Counted from the first letter of the stretch, positions 21,337 to 30,507 are shown. The stretch: 64,000 bases of DNA from Proteromonas lacertae (GCA_002245135.1 NGBS01000880.1:1-64000); one strand, 5' to 3'. Made by a program: numbers and translations. Notes: generated by a model from the letters alone, not told the origin.

Positions 21337-21368
21337 GTATCTTACAACTTGGGCCAGTTGTAAGATAC
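21337..21368. terminator. Second hairpin, 13-bp stem, 6-nt loop
   Basis: GTATCTTACAACT, loop TGGGCC, then the exact complement. It shares the TTACAACT...AGTTGTAA core with the palindrome 11 nt upstream. In both hairpins transcripts of either strand would fold. Confidence 0.45.
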
Positions 21369-21429
21369 AAGTTTAACCAAAAATAAAAAAAACATAATAT
21401 AATAATATAATATAAAGAGTGAAATAAAT

Positions 21430-21666
21430 TTAAATAGTCATTTTCCTTTGTTTAGTGATTTCAATAAGAGACTGAATATCCTTAAGTGTCTTATCATGTT
21501 CTAACCCTTTATTCATCATGGCATCTATATTATTTCTAAGTTCTTCTATGTCTGTATTGTTTGGAATACAATTGTGTGCCTTTAAGTATTTGAAAAGAGC
21601 CAAAGCTATCATATACAATACAAATACGAGAACTGAAAGCAAAACAGTTATTACATCAAAGTCCAT
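21430..21666 (-). CDS. Small membrane protein of Polinton A
   Basis: 78 residues: an N-terminal transmembrane helix (VITVLLSVLVFVLYMIALALF) followed by a probable coiled coil (heptad-like IEELRNNIDAMMNKGLEHDKTLKDIQ). Such anchored coiled coils occur among capsid-vertex or entry proteins of small viruses, but I cannot assign a role. It is 68 nt from the next minus-strand gene upstream. Confidence 0.55.
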   Translation of the reverse strand: MDFDVITVLLSVLVFVLYMIALALFKYLKAHNCIPNNTDIEELRNNIDAMMNKGLEHDKTLKDIQSLIEITKQRKMTI

Positions 21667-21734
21667 GTGTGTTTATGAGAATCTTATATAAGAAAAACAA
21701 AATTAATCAAAGTAGTGTATTTATTATCAATAAA

Positions 21735-22334
21735 CTAACTTACAAGACATTGGTTATTATTAATATATTCATCCTTAATGGATCTTGGTGATATTGGAGA
21801 TAAGTCATAATCTGTGAGATTGACATTGTCATTGTCATTTTCAAGCTTGACTTGTATTTCTTCTATTTCTTTATTATCATTAGGAGGAGGAGGAGGAGGT
21901 AATATATTAGCTTCATGATTCATCATAATAATGCTTTCTAATAATTGATGAGTTTTTTCAAAAGATGGGTTTCTTTTCTCCTTAATCTTGTTAACACACT
22001 CAAGGAACATATTAGGTGTAATGCGCACAGTCTCATCTACATCAGAAATACCTAATCTTTGAATTAATTTCTCTTTACTCTCATCCCACCAACATCCATT
22101 TTTGAATCTATATTCCAAGTCTAATCTATACTGTTCATCGACGTATTTGAGTATATATCTGATCTCACTATAAGTTAATTCCTTTTTCTCGCCACATATC
22201 AAATTCCATAATTTCGATTTGGTTAGCGCCCTCATTTTGCCATCCTTTCTAAAGCAATTAATGAGTATTTGTTTATCAGAGTTCCAAAAGTTATATGGCA
22301 CTGTTCTAAATTTGTGTTCCTGATCGTTATTCAT
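21735..22334 (-). CDS. Polinton A orphan protein, 199 aa
   Basis: Begins MNNDQEHKFRTVPYNFW; the middle is Trp/Arg/Lys-rich and might form a helical DNA-binding region. A run of six Pro residues (ILPPPPPPND) precedes an acidic Asp/Glu/Asn-rich tail. Family not recognised. Divergently oriented from the penton gene, sharing an 85-nt upstream region that carries a repeated sequence motif (22,366-22,390). Confidence 0.55.
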   Translation of the reverse strand: MNNDQEHKFRTVPYNFWNSDKQILINCFRKDGKMRALTKSKLWNLICGEKKELTYSEIRYILKYVDEQYRLDLEYRFKNGCWWDESKEKLIQRLGISDVDETVRITPNMFLECVNKIKEKRNPSFEKTHQLLESIIMMNHEANILPPPPPPNDNKEIEEIQVKLENDNDNVNLTDYDLSPISPRSIKDEYINNNQCLVS

Positions 22335-22365
22335 TTTAAAAAAATAAAAGTGTAATTAATACTAA

Positions 22366-22390
22366 TAATGACAATATTGACATTATTAAC
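22366..22390. promoter_or_regulatory. Candidate regulatory motif in a divergent intergenic region
   Basis: TAATGACAATATTGA followed by CATTATTAAC. The same 25-nt sequence with two changes is at 29,646-29,670, in the other divergent gene-start region of Polinton A. A shorter match (AATATTGATATTAT) lies near 29,252, upstream of a third gene. Contains the inverted pair AATAATG/CATTATT. Promoter or operator function is inferred from position only. Confidence 0.45.
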
Positions 22391-22419
22391 GAATTTATTT
22401 TCAAAATAGATTTTATCTT

Positions 22420-23379
22420 ATGTTAGTCTCGAATCACCGTGTATACTACTTAAATTCTGATATGATTGTATTATCTGATTCCATGGGCGGAGGAAACAAG
22501 TATAAGAAGACATTAAAATTGCAATCATTCGATGATGATTATACTCATGTCAGCTTATTACATGCTGTTATACCCAATTCATTCCCAACTATACAGGAAG
22601 AAACAAATGATGAGTTTTCATTAGTATTCACATTGGGATGGAGACATGATGTTCAAGTAGATGCACCAAAGTATCCAAACATCGTAAAACACCTCAAAAT
22701 ACCAGAAGGATTCTATGATGAAACTCAGATATTAAGTATGATCAATAATTTAGTAAAAAATATGACATATGATGTTTTTGGAATAAATGATGCTGCATAT
22801 AATGAAGAAGGCTCACATGTGTCTATTATAGAAGGAAAAGGAGATTTATTTCGTATAGACAATTTCGATGATAATCAAACATATCATATTGAGGTAGCTA
22901 ATGATATGAATATAATATACTATCTAAAAGACCCAGTATATTGGATAGAAAAATTAGAGATCATCACCAAAGATCTTAGTTACAAAATATTAGGTATACC
23001 TAAAAACAATTACTGGTGTTGTTTTAAAGAATATATTCCGTCTGAAGAACCAGAGAATCAACAAGAAATTATGGTTAAGCCATTCCCATTTACTCAATTA
23101 CCATTTCGTCCTTCTTTGATATGGGTTAATTCTATATCCATTAGATTAGACATAGTGAATATTATGCAGGATTCAAATGTATTAGAAAATATACCCGTTT
23201 CAAATCCAGAGTTACCATTTATTACATATCAGAATAATGACATATTGAATACATCAAAGAGATTTAATAATACCTATAGCAAAGGTATGATCACTATTCA
23301 GATTACTCAACAAAATGGTTATGAACTTAATCTTGATAATATTGAGTTTAATTTAGATATTGTTGTATTTAAAGTCTAA
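22420..23379 (+). CDS. Penton-type minor capsid protein of Polinton A
   Basis: 319 residues. The region RLDIVNIMQDSNVLENIP near residues 240-260 is the family's most conserved block (DSNVLxxIP), and the sequence ends in alternating beta-strand segments as expected of a single jelly roll. It aligns over its whole length with the protein at 59,273-60,226 (Polinton B), including the start (N-terminal LLHAVIPNSFPTIQ versus LLSASISNTFPTIQ). It forms pentameric vertices of the virion in the model for these elements. Followed after 31 nt by the major capsid gene. Confidence 0.8.
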   Translation: MLVSNHRVYYLNSDMIVLSDSMGGGNKYKKTLKLQSFDDDYTHVSLLHAVIPNSFPTIQEETNDEFSLVFTLGWRHDVQVDAPKYPNIVKHLKIPEGFYDETQILSMINNLVKNMTYDVFGINDAAYNEEGSHVSIIEGKGDLFRIDNFDDNQTYHIEVANDMNIIYYLKDPVYWIEKLEIITKDLSYKILGIPKNNYWCCFKEYIPSEEPENQQEIMVKPFPFTQLPFRPSLIWVNSISIRLDIVNIMQDSNVLENIPVSNPELPFITYQNNDILNTSKRFNNTYSKGMITIQITQQNGYELNLDNIEFNLDIVVFKV

Positions 23380-23410
23380 TTTTTATATTTCTTTATTCTT
23401 TTGTTTTCTA

Positions 23411-24877
23411 ATGGCTTTATCTATTCCAAAAGAACAGAAACATGGTGTAGATGTCCCTGTGATGCTACCCTTCTATAATTATGTGAGATTGACTCCGATG
23501 GGATCAACATCAGAATACAAGTTGGATACAAATACTTATTCAGAAGAGATTAGATGGGAGATAAGTGGAGATAATATTATCAATTTAGCTAAGTCATATA
23601 TCCAATTCGATATCGAAGTAAAATTAAATCCTTATCCTGATGGTACCTATGCAACCGATGGTAGTACTAGTAATTTAGTCGGTAAAGGTTTATATCCGAG
23701 TATGATAAAAGGAATTAAAGAAGGGTTTGGCTTGGCCTCTTTTAGAATTTGTAATCAGACTGGAACAGATCTGGTCAAGCTTGATGATTCATATGAACCA
23801 TATCGTGTATTTATGGACGAATTAGTTAGAAAGAGATGTGATATATTCTATCAAGACAATTACTATGATGGAATACAATTAGATTGGAGTAACGATGAAC
23901 ATAGTTATCTTATTCAAGATGTTAATAAATGGAAAATGGACAAAGAAGGTGATGATGATATGCATGTTAGTGTTATAGACATTTCTGATGAAAGTAAAAA
24001 TAAAGTAACTAATGCTACTGTGTATAAGAGTAAAAAGACATTACATTTCAAATTACAGTTAGGTAAATTTTACAATACATTTGCTGCATTAAAGAGTGAT
24101 GTATTCTTTGGAGAGAGAATGTATATATGCATTCGATTCCAAACTAAAGCAAATTATGGAAATTTGAAATCATATACACCAACCGAATATTGTATTGATG
24201 AAAATGGTTATGAAGATTTAAATAATGTTATAGCATGGGATAGGGATGGTGGTATTAAAAATATGACATTTAAGAATTTTAAATTTTATGCTTATATCAA
24301 CAAGGATACTCAATGCAACAATAATACCAAACAATATTGTTTATCAAAACCTATTCAATTCAATGATTTCAGATGTCATCAAATTGTTGTACCATCAGGT
24401 GGTTCTGGCATATTCAATTATTCATTCACATTGAATAGTTCCAATGGACCATTTGTTCGTTACATAATCTATAGGCCATGGATAGAATCATTAAAAAGAT
24501 ATGCCCACATACCTGAAAATGCACAGTTCAGATGGATGATCAATGATTTTGTAAATCAGCCAGATTATACACTTATGCAATATTATGATAGCTATATGAC
24601 TGTCCGTGAATATTTCCAAGACGCATGGTATGATATATTCAGAAAAGATGAAAAATTCAATGACAAGTTCTTTGAGATATTGAATTTTGGTTCTAAGGAT
24701 TTGGACAACATTAAGAACCAGGCAGGTAGACCTTTGGCTACTGATTTGAAAATAACCTTTGAATTTTCAACACCTGGTACAAATGACTTTACTAATAATG
24801 ATATCACTCATCGTTTCTATATCATCACTGGGCATATGGTCACCATTAATGGAAGTGGTATTGTAAGTGTAGTTTAA
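23411..24877 (+). CDS. Major capsid protein of Polinton A (double jelly roll)
   Basis: Start at ATG 23,411 (MALSIP), matching the Polinton B start MSLSIP; the open frame extends further 5' but overlaps the penton gene. About 488 residues. Shared blocks with B: an early INLAKSYIQ/INLSQSYME, DMFFGE/DVFFGE, RWMINDFV/RWLLNDFV, GRPLATDLKITF/GRPLDQQLKITF and THRFYIITG near the C-terminus. These match the double-jelly-roll major capsid of Polintons. It would form the hexameric capsomers. The promoter region is a T-rich tract. No breaks seen. Confidence 0.85.
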   Translation: MALSIPKEQKHGVDVPVMLPFYNYVRLTPMGSTSEYKLDTNTYSEEIRWEISGDNIINLAKSYIQFDIEVKLNPYPDGTYATDGSTSNLVGKGLYPSMIKGIKEGFGLASFRICNQTGTDLVKLDDSYEPYRVFMDELVRKRCDIFYQDNYYDGIQLDWSNDEHSYLIQDVNKWKMDKEGDDDMHVSVIDISDESKNKVTNATVYKSKKTLHFKLQLGKFYNTFAALKSDVFFGERMYICIRFQTKANYGNLKSYTPTEYCIDENGYEDLNNVIAWDRDGGIKNMTFKNFKFYAYINKDTQCNNNTKQYCLSKPIQFNDFRCHQIVVPSGGSGIFNYSFTLNSSNGPFVRYIIYRPWIESLKRYAHIPENAQFRWMINDFVNQPDYTLMQYYDSYMTVREYFQDAWYDIFRKDEKFNDKFFEILNFGSKDLDNIKNQAGRPLATDLKITFEFSTPGTNDFTNNDITHRFYIITGHMVTINGSGIVSVV

Positions 24878-24938
24878 AAATAATCATAATATCGATAACG
24901 GTTATATTTCTTATAATTATGTTTTTGTTATTTTTGTT

Positions 24939-25796
24939 ATGAGTAAAGTTAATTTAGAAAAAATAAACAACATAGTCATAAATCCTGTTGAGACAGTAGT
25001 CAAAGGATGTGGAAAACGTTCCAAAGATAGTGTCCTTGGATATGACTATTTTCAGGAGCCATTCTGCAACATATTTATTTTAGCTAAGAAAAACAGTGGT
25101 AAGACTACACTTATATTTAATATGATCCAACACTTGCTAAAAAAGGGATATGACCAAGTAGTGTATTTTTTCGTTGCAACTATATCTAAGGATATCATAT
25201 ATGAGAAAATCACTGATATGCTCAAGTATAACCAAATTGAGTACCATTGCTATGATTCAGTAGTGAATGAAGATAGAGTGAATATATTGGATGCAGTATT
25301 AGATAATATCAAAGATATAGACAAAGATAATTATGATTACCCAGAGAATATATTTATATTCGATGATATATCATTTGATTTAAGAAATAAATCCGTTTCT
25401 AAATTACTTAAGTCAAACCGTCATTACAAGTCAAAAGTAATTATATCAAGTCAATATGTCACTGACATTACTCCATCAGTTCGTTTACAGCTTGATTACT
25501 GTTTGGTATTCAAAAACCTGAGTATGGCTAATTTACGAAATCTGTATGCAAGTTTAGATATATGGATCGATTTCGATGTTTTCAAATCATATTATGATTA
25601 TGCAACCAAACAGAGTAATCACTCATTTTTATATATCGATTTATATAATCATGAATTTAGAGTGAATTTTGATAGTAGAATAAGAGATAATAGTAATAAT
25701 AGCTATAATCACAATAATAAATATGATCACCTCATTTCCTATAGCAGCGATGATGAGTCCACTGATTCATCAAGTTATCCCAGCGATTCGGAATAA
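24939..25796 (+). CDS. Genome-packaging ATPase (A32/FtsK-HerA type) of Polinton A
   Basis: 285 residues. Walker A is AKKNSGKTT (residues 50-58; first residue Ala rather than Gly), Walker B is NIFIFDDIS near 132-140, followed by SSQYVTDI (sensor-type polar motif) and LDYCLVFK. C-terminal Ser/Asp-rich tail. It pumps genomic DNA into the capsid in related viruses. Preceded by a T-rich tract and sits right after the major capsid gene, as in B. Its 3' end overlaps the next gene by 74 nt. A second partial copy is at 31,570. Confidence 0.88.
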   Translation: MSKVNLEKINNIVINPVETVVKGCGKRSKDSVLGYDYFQEPFCNIFILAKKNSGKTTLIFNMIQHLLKKGYDQVVYFFVATISKDIIYEKITDMLKYNQIEYHCYDSVVNEDRVNILDAVLDNIKDIDKDNYDYPENIFIFDDISFDLRNKSVSKLLKSNRHYKSKVIISSQYVTDITPSVRLQLDYCLVFKNLSMANLRNLYASLDIWIDFDVFKSYYDYATKQSNHSFLYIDLYNHEFRVNFDSRIRDNSNNSYNHNNKYDHLISYSSDDESTDSSSYPSDSE

Positions 25797-26826
25797 TAAT
25801 AATCCCCATATTGTCACTAATATAATTATTTTGTTTATTTTGCTATATTTTATGTTTGGCCGTCCTATTAAAAAACAAGCTGTATCAACAGATCTAACAC
25901 CTGTCACGAGGGCACTGACATCGATTACAAGCAATTTGGGAGAAAAAGTTGGAGATGCTAAATCGATTAGAGAAATGTTGGTCGATATCAAGAATAGTGC
26001 TACAGGAGGATCATCTGGATCAGGTGGTGGTATTGATAATGCAACTAGTGAGAAAATTGATGGAATTGTGAATGTCATTGGCAAGACCAAATTAGAGAGT
26101 TGGGAAGAAAATTTATATAGTATCATAACCTTTTTAAAAAACAGGAATGATATGAGTGTTCAGGATTCATGGGATAACATAATTGGACCATATGGAAGTA
26201 ACTGTAGAGATCCAGAGACATCTGGATGTATATTTTATACTGTAGGTAGAACAGAAGAAAAAGTAGATAATATGATAAAAATATTAGGAAAATCTAAACT
26301 AAATGCAAATGAATCAAGTATGTATAGTATATTAAACAAGTTAATTAGCTACACTGATATTGCATTTGATACAATAAAACCATACACTTATAGCAAATGG
26401 AATAATAAACTATTATTTTTAGCTGATGGTCAATTAGAAATAAAACAAGCAAGACAAGTTTCACCAACAAATATATGTTATATTAGATATTCAGTTTATC
26501 GACAGTTCTTACAGATAGAAATTTTAAATAACTATAGAATAACAACAAGTGAATTAGAATTTAATACTATACCAAATGAAGAAATAGATAAAATGTTTAG
26601 CAAATTATTGCCTATAATAACTACAAAAAGAGTAGATGTATTTTTCAATTCATTAATGGGATATCATCAAGTGTGTTTTTTTGATATAACATTTGTTAAT
26701 AATTCAATTAATTTTAAGAATCCAACTACAGAACACAATGTGGATGCATTCGAAGGAAATTGTGTATTATTACCACAAAAAATAATATTACAATATAATC
26801 AAATATTACCAGGATTTGAAATATAA
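25723..26826 (+). CDS. Anchored orphan protein downstream of the ATPase
   Basis: 367 residues with an N-terminal membrane segment (IIILFILLYFMFG), a stretch of heptad-like helices with a Gly/Ser linker (GGSSGSGGG near residue 90), and a C-terminal part of alternating hydrophobic beta-like strands. It starts inside the ATPase gene and stops exactly where the next gene, on the other strand, stops. Polinton B has an unrelated-looking but similarly built protein in the same place (55,861-56,517). A surface or vertex role is a guess from architecture. Confidence 0.55.
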   Translation: MITSFPIAAMMSPLIHQVIPAIRNNNNPHIVTNIIILFILLYFMFGRPIKKQAVSTDLTPVTRALTSITSNLGEKVGDAKSIREMLVDIKNSATGGSSGSGGGIDNATSEKIDGIVNVIGKTKLESWEENLYSIITFLKNRNDMSVQDSWDNIIGPYGSNCRDPETSGCIFYTVGRTEEKVDNMIKILGKSKLNANESSMYSILNKLISYTDIAFDTIKPYTYSKWNNKLLFLADGQLEIKQARQVSPTNICYIRYSVYRQFLQIEILNNYRITTSELEFNTIPNEEIDKMFSKLLPIITTKRVDVFFNSLMGYHQVCFFDITFVNNSINFKNPTTEHNVDAFEGNCVLLPQKIILQYNQILPGFEI

Positions 26827-27528
26827 TTAATTCTTTTTGTTTCTCTTGTATTGTTGGTTTTGATTATCACTCTCAGTTCTTCTTTTCATCGGAGCAGGTG
26901 TTGTTGGTACTGGAATAATATCATAATCTGCAGGTTGTGTATACATATTCTCCAAATCTATATCATTTACATCCTGATTCTCAGCACACTGATCCTCATC
27001 CTCCTCCTTCTCCTTCTCAAGTTTTTGCTCAAATTTCTTGATACTACTATGCACTTCAAATTTTGGGATAATAGTGTATTTTTCTTTATCCTTCTTATCT
27101 AATACAGTTATCTGTCTAATTCTCAAATCACACTGACACTCATAAAATAAATAACTTGGAGGATCTTTAATCTTGCTTAACCATGCCCAGAATCTGACAG
27201 TGTTATTATCGTTGTCTTCAGGAAATATCACTTGAAAGCCACATTTCTTATAGTCTTTAACCATATTTGAGTCATCTGTATACTTGATGGCATAATCCAC
27301 AAACATTTTTTTCAAAGGCTCCTTTACATCTTGATAATAATTTTTAATAGGTCTTCTGTTCTTAAATAAGAACCTTCCTGGAGTAAAACTCATGATATAG
27401 TACTTTGCATCTTCAATCTTTTCTGTATTTGGTTCAGCTTCATTACACCATCCTTTTAAAGTTAAATAAGTAACATCTCTATCATCTAATGTGATAAAAT
27501 TAGATCCATTATTGATATTTGAACTCAT
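26827..27528 (-). CDS. Polinton A orphan protein with acidic and basic tail
   Basis: 233 residues from ATG 27,528 (the frame opens at a GTG further out). Globular N-terminal two thirds (KNRRPIKNYYQDV, FRFWAWL-like Trp-rich core), then a Lys/Glu coiled stretch and a C-terminus with PMKRRTESDN and KRNKKN, a likely nuclear signal. Not recognised. Its stop codon is directly adjacent to the stop of the convergent neighbour. Confidence 0.55.
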   Translation of the reverse strand: MSSNINNGSNFITLDDRDVTYLTLKGWCNEAEPNTEKIEDAKYYIMSFTPGRFLFKNRRPIKNYYQDVKEPLKKMFVDYAIKYTDDSNMVKDYKKCGFQVIFPEDNDNNTVRFWAWLSKIKDPPSYLFYECQCDLRIRQITVLDKKDKEKYTIIPKFEVHSSIKKFEQKLEKEKEEDEDQCAENQDVNDIDLENMYTQPADYDIIPVPTTPAPMKRRTESDNQNQQYKRNKKN

Positions 27529-27711
27529 ACCGCCAAAATGAATATTATATATCCGTTTCACAAAAAAGATTTATATGGTTTGAATATATTTGATACATTT
27601 GGAGCGGTTATACAAATTACCGCGCATACAATGAACATGTGTAAATTGTATAGTTTGATTACACAAGCTTATTTGATAGATTCCATTTTCATCATTTCAT
27701 TACACTCAAGC

Positions 27712-27951
27712 ATGTCAGACAACCAAAAAGATACTTCAGATAAACAAGAAAAATATAAGGACTTAGATTATTGTGATTACATGCCATTCGAAGAAGCTGT
27801 AAACAGATTCTGGGAGCGTATGGAGCAATTAGACCCTAATGGGAGAGATACCTTAGATAAAGAGTATAATCGATTTTTAAAGAATTTTAATCAAGAAAGA
27901 GAAGAAATAATGAGAAGTAATTATAATAATTATAATAATAGTAACCATTAA
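27712..27951 (+). CDS. Small charged protein of Polinton A
   Basis: 79 residues from ATG 27,712 (MSDNQKDTSD); the open frame extends to 27,538, but that part overlaps the divergent gene. Acidic, predicted helical (FEEAVNRFWERMEQL), with a Asn/Tyr-rich tail. Unknown. Followed by (TTAA)n at 27,951-27,970, where transcripts from both sides end. Confidence 0.5.
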   Translation: MSDNQKDTSDKQEKYKDLDYCDYMPFEEAVNRFWERMEQLDPNGRDTLDKEYNRFLKNFNQEREEIMRSNYNNYNNSNH

Positions 27952-27967
27952 TTAATTAATTAATTAA

Positions 27968-28603
27968 TTACGGTCTATAGTATTCTCTTTTTGATATGAC
28001 TCCCACAAATTTACAAAGACAATGATACACGTTCCATATTAACCGCTCATACTCATCTAACTCCCTTTCAAAATGCACCAACTCATAGTGATTTCCTTCT
28101 TTTTCATTATTACGTATACGTTCCCATAGGCATATTAATACATTATGAACTCCAACTTTTACTGCAGAGTATGGAACAGTATCTTTCAAACATAATTTTA
28201 TAGCATCATCTACTCTATTACTCACCTCTATACAATCTTCTACACTGAGATTAAAAAATCTTGTTTGAATTCTATAATGAGTTAGAGATTCTTTAAAAAT
28301 TTCTAAAATATGCTGAATTTGAGTTATATTGAATCTCACACGTGGTAAACTCTCTTCACCAATTGGTAATGCTAAACCAGCATGTCCCTCACAATCACAT
28401 ATTGCTCTCTCACTATGCTCCAAAACATCTAAATTAGCTTTATATGTATGCACATCCATTTTCTTTACATCTTTCTCATTGAATAGACATACTGGTTTTA
28501 CAGCATCTTCAATCGGCAATGCTCTTTCTAATTCAGTGAAATCTAGAGGTTTAACAATACTTTTAGGTGAGTCAGTATGTTGAAATGGTGGTACAGTGTT
28601 CAT
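27968..28603 (-). CDS. Polinton A orphan protein, 211 aa
   Basis: Starts at ATG 28,603. Contains a Cys/His cluster (ICDCEGHAGL near residue 70) and mostly helical predicted sequence with several Cys residues (LCLKD, YHCLCKF). No family recognised. It runs in the same direction as the next two upstream genes, with gaps of about 60 nt, suggesting they are expressed together or each have short promoters. Confidence 0.55.
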   Translation of the reverse strand: MNTVPPFQHTDSPKSIVKPLDFTELERALPIEDAVKPVCLFNEKDVKKMDVHTYKANLDVLEHSERAICDCEGHAGLALPIGEESLPRVRFNITQIQHILEIFKESLTHYRIQTRFFNLSVEDCIEVSNRVDDAIKLCLKDTVPYSAVKVGVHNVLICLWERIRNNEKEGNHYELVHFERELDEYERLIWNVYHCLCKFVGVISKREYYRP

Positions 28604-28663
28604 GATAAGCAAAAAAAAAATTAATTAAAAAAAATAAAGTAATTACGTTTAATCACTTAACAC

Positions 28664-29203
28664 TTAAAGATCTTCTAAATCTTCTTCTTTATCAAGGTTT
28701 TTTGAATCGTCACATTGCATGTTTGGCTTGACCAAATGCTTATGTTTTTTTTGTGGTACTAATTCATCTAATGATTCAGATATAGCATTTAATAATTTTC
28801 TCTTGATGATGTGTATCTTATTATCATTGTCATTCACAATTTCAGGAATATCATATACATCATACCATTGATCATTATCGCTATCATAATCATCCTGCTC
28901 CATATTCGATTCAGCGTCATTTTCATCTTCACTATATGCAATGAAATCCTTTAAATTACCATTACTATCAACATCACTTGCATTTGGATCATCTTCAGGA
29001 TCATAGTCATCAGAGTCATCGTCAGTACATTCTGCTTCTCCATATAAGTACTTATACACATTATCTAAATAATCATTCTCTCTTTTTCTTTTTTGACTGA
29101 ATCGCATTTTCTTATCTTCTAAATTTTCTTTCTTTTGGTCTTGATCATTTGATTTACCCACTATGCCTATAACGTGTATGGTATTATGGTTGTTTGAATC
29201 CAT
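28664..29203 (-). CDS. Acidic nuclear-type protein of Polinton A
   Basis: 179 residues from ATG 29,203. The N-terminus has basic patches (KKMRFSQKRKRE, a probable nuclear signal), the middle is dominated by Asp/Glu/Ser (for example DDDSDDYDPEDDP) and the end has a second basic patch (PQKKHKH). Looks like a chromatin- or transcription-associated or DNA-mimic protein. No family recognised. Confidence 0.5.
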   Translation of the reverse strand: MDSNNHNTIHVIGIVGKSNDQDQKKENLEDKKMRFSQKRKRENDYLDNVYKYLYGEAECTDDDSDDYDPEDDPNASDVDSNGNLKDFIAYSEDENDAESNMEQDDYDSDNDQWYDVYDIPEIVNDNDNKIHIIKRKLLNAISESLDELVPQKKHKHLVKPNMQCDDSKNLDKEEDLEDL

Positions 29204-29271
29204 AGAACACAATATACAAAAAATAATAAAATGAAACGAATATATTTCAAATATTGATATTATGTTAATTA

Positions 29272-29631
29272 TTAACCTATTAATGTCATATTTTGTCTAG
29301 CATATTGCACAGGAGTTAAATTCTGTACTGGGTATGGCTGTTGTTGTTGTATTGGTGTTTGATTTCTCTCCATTAACACTTCATCTGCCAATTTATTTAA
29401 TATAGCTTGTGCTTCCTTGAATGTCCATGGATTAATACTCTTTAACATCTGTTGTGCCTCTGGAGGTAATGTTTCGAGTGTTTTCAGTACTTGAGCTTGT
29501 TGATCATTTTGTACCGATTGTTGCGATTGTTGATTCGGTTGTTGTTGTGGTAGATATTGAGGGTGTTTACCATCTTGTTGATATGCAACACCACTATTAA
29601 AAGTTATTTGAGGTATTGGACCAGCTGACAT
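29272..29631 (-). CDS. Gln/Pro-rich protein of Polinton A
   Basis: 119 residues from ATG 29,631. N-terminus MSAGPIPQITFNSG, a long Gln-rich segment, a helical core (PEAQQMLKSINPWTFKEAQAIL) and a second Gln/Pro-rich tail. No family recognised. It is divergent from the core-protein gene at 29,706, with the shared regulatory motif between them. Confidence 0.5.
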   Translation of the reverse strand: MSAGPIPQITFNSGVAYQQDGKHPQYLPQQQPNQQSQQSVQNDQQAQVLKTLETLPPEAQQMLKSINPWTFKEAQAILNKLADEVLMERNQTPIQQQQPYPVQNLTPVQYARQNMTLIG

Positions 29632-29645
29632 ATTAAAAACGGCTA

Positions 29646-29670
29646 TAATGACAATATTGATATTATTGAC
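29646..29670. promoter_or_regulatory. Second copy of the divergent-promoter motif
   Basis: TAATGACAATATTGA followed by TATTATTGAC, two changes from 22,366-22,390. Lies between the starts of the minus gene (29,631) and the plus gene (29,706). Confidence 0.45.
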
Positions 29671-29705
29671 TATATTATCACTCAAAAATATAATTATTTC
29701 AAATT

Positions 29706-30245
29706 ATGGTTAAAAGAAGTTCAAAAGCGAAATATCGTAAGTATATCATAGGTAAAGGCAAGTTCTGGGATGGAGTAAAGAATTTCTTTAAGAAAACAAA
29801 AATTTTATCAACAGCAGCTAGTTTAATCCCAGGTGTAGGTCCAGCCTTAGGTAATGTTGTATCCAATGTAGGATATGGTAGAAAACGTAGAAGAAGAGGT
29901 GGACAAGCAGAATGGAATTATGATGGTGGTATAAGTGGTGCTGGTTCTTTTTGGAATAAAGTTAAAAAATTAGGTCTCAATAGAGTACCAAAGGAATTAA
30001 AAAATGTAATTACTGGTGGTCCAGGCAGTATGCCCTATTTAAAAAATGGTGGAATGGCTAATCCATTTGCTGTTAAGATGTTAGGTGGTCCAAGTACTAT
30101 TCCAAAAAAGAATTGGACAAAAGGTGGTCCAAGTACTATACCTAAATTTTTGTTAGCAAAGAAAAAGACTGGTTCTGGTAAAAGACGTAAAAGTAGTAAT
30201 AGTCTCGATAATCGATATATTGACAATAAGATTAGAGTTTTCTAG
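29706..30245 (+). CDS. Arg/Gly-rich virion core-type protein of Polinton A
   Basis: 179 residues. Order: basic N-terminus, amphipathic stretch FWDGVKNFFKKTKIL, hydrophobic AASLIPGVGPALGNVV, RKRRRRGG, then three GGPS/GGPG...P repeats including GGPSTIPKFLLAKKK and a basic tail. It resembles adenovirus/adintovirus core and membrane-active minor proteins in design. The SLIPGVGPAL...GYGRKRRRR block matches AKLIPFAGNAI...GYGRRRRRRR in Polinton B (57.4-57.8 kb), and the GGPSTIPKFLL end matches the B protein at 63.4-63.7 kb. Likely DNA condensation or membrane disruption; unproven. Confidence 0.65.
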   Translation: MVKRSSKAKYRKYIIGKGKFWDGVKNFFKKTKILSTAASLIPGVGPALGNVVSNVGYGRKRRRRGGQAEWNYDGGISGAGSFWNKVKKLGLNRVPKELKNVITGGPGSMPYLKNGGMANPFAVKMLGGPSTIPKKNWTKGGPSTIPKFLLAKKKTGSGKRRKSSNSLDNRYIDNKIRVF

Positions 30246-30303
30246 TCTAATTTTATTTTTTCTATTTTAATCGTATTTCTTTATTTTCATTCGAAATAAC
30301 ATA

Positions 30304-30507
30304 ATGCCAAAAGGTGGTAGAAGACGTAGATGCGTTTATGGAAGAAGGGGTGGTTCATTTTGGGGTAAGTTAAAAAATTGGGGTTCCAAAGCATTTAACT
30401 GGGCAAAGGATCATAAAATAGCATCCAAAATAGCTAGGGAATTTGGAAAGAACGATATCGCAGATGGAAAATTTATATATCTCTTTTTTAATAACAAAAT
30501 AAATTAA
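30304..30507 (+). pseudogene. Second core-type protein, cut by an insertion
   Basis: 67 codons: basic start (KGGRRRRCVYGRRGG), then an amphipathic FWGKLKNWGSKAFNWAKDHK followed by IASKIAREFG. The DHK..S..I segment matches YMHDHKVLSNGIKIA in the Polinton B core protein. After about 30,470 the sequence is no longer Polinton-like and ends in an accidental tail, because foreign DNA starts there. Confidence 0.6.

Noticed and set aside
24592-24807. 71-codon minus frame inside the A major capsid gene
   Set aside because: Shadow of the capsid gene on the other strand.
27538-27711. N-terminal extension of the small gene at 27,712
   Set aside because: It overlaps the divergent gene's 5' end; the ATG at 27,712 gives a coherent charged protein.
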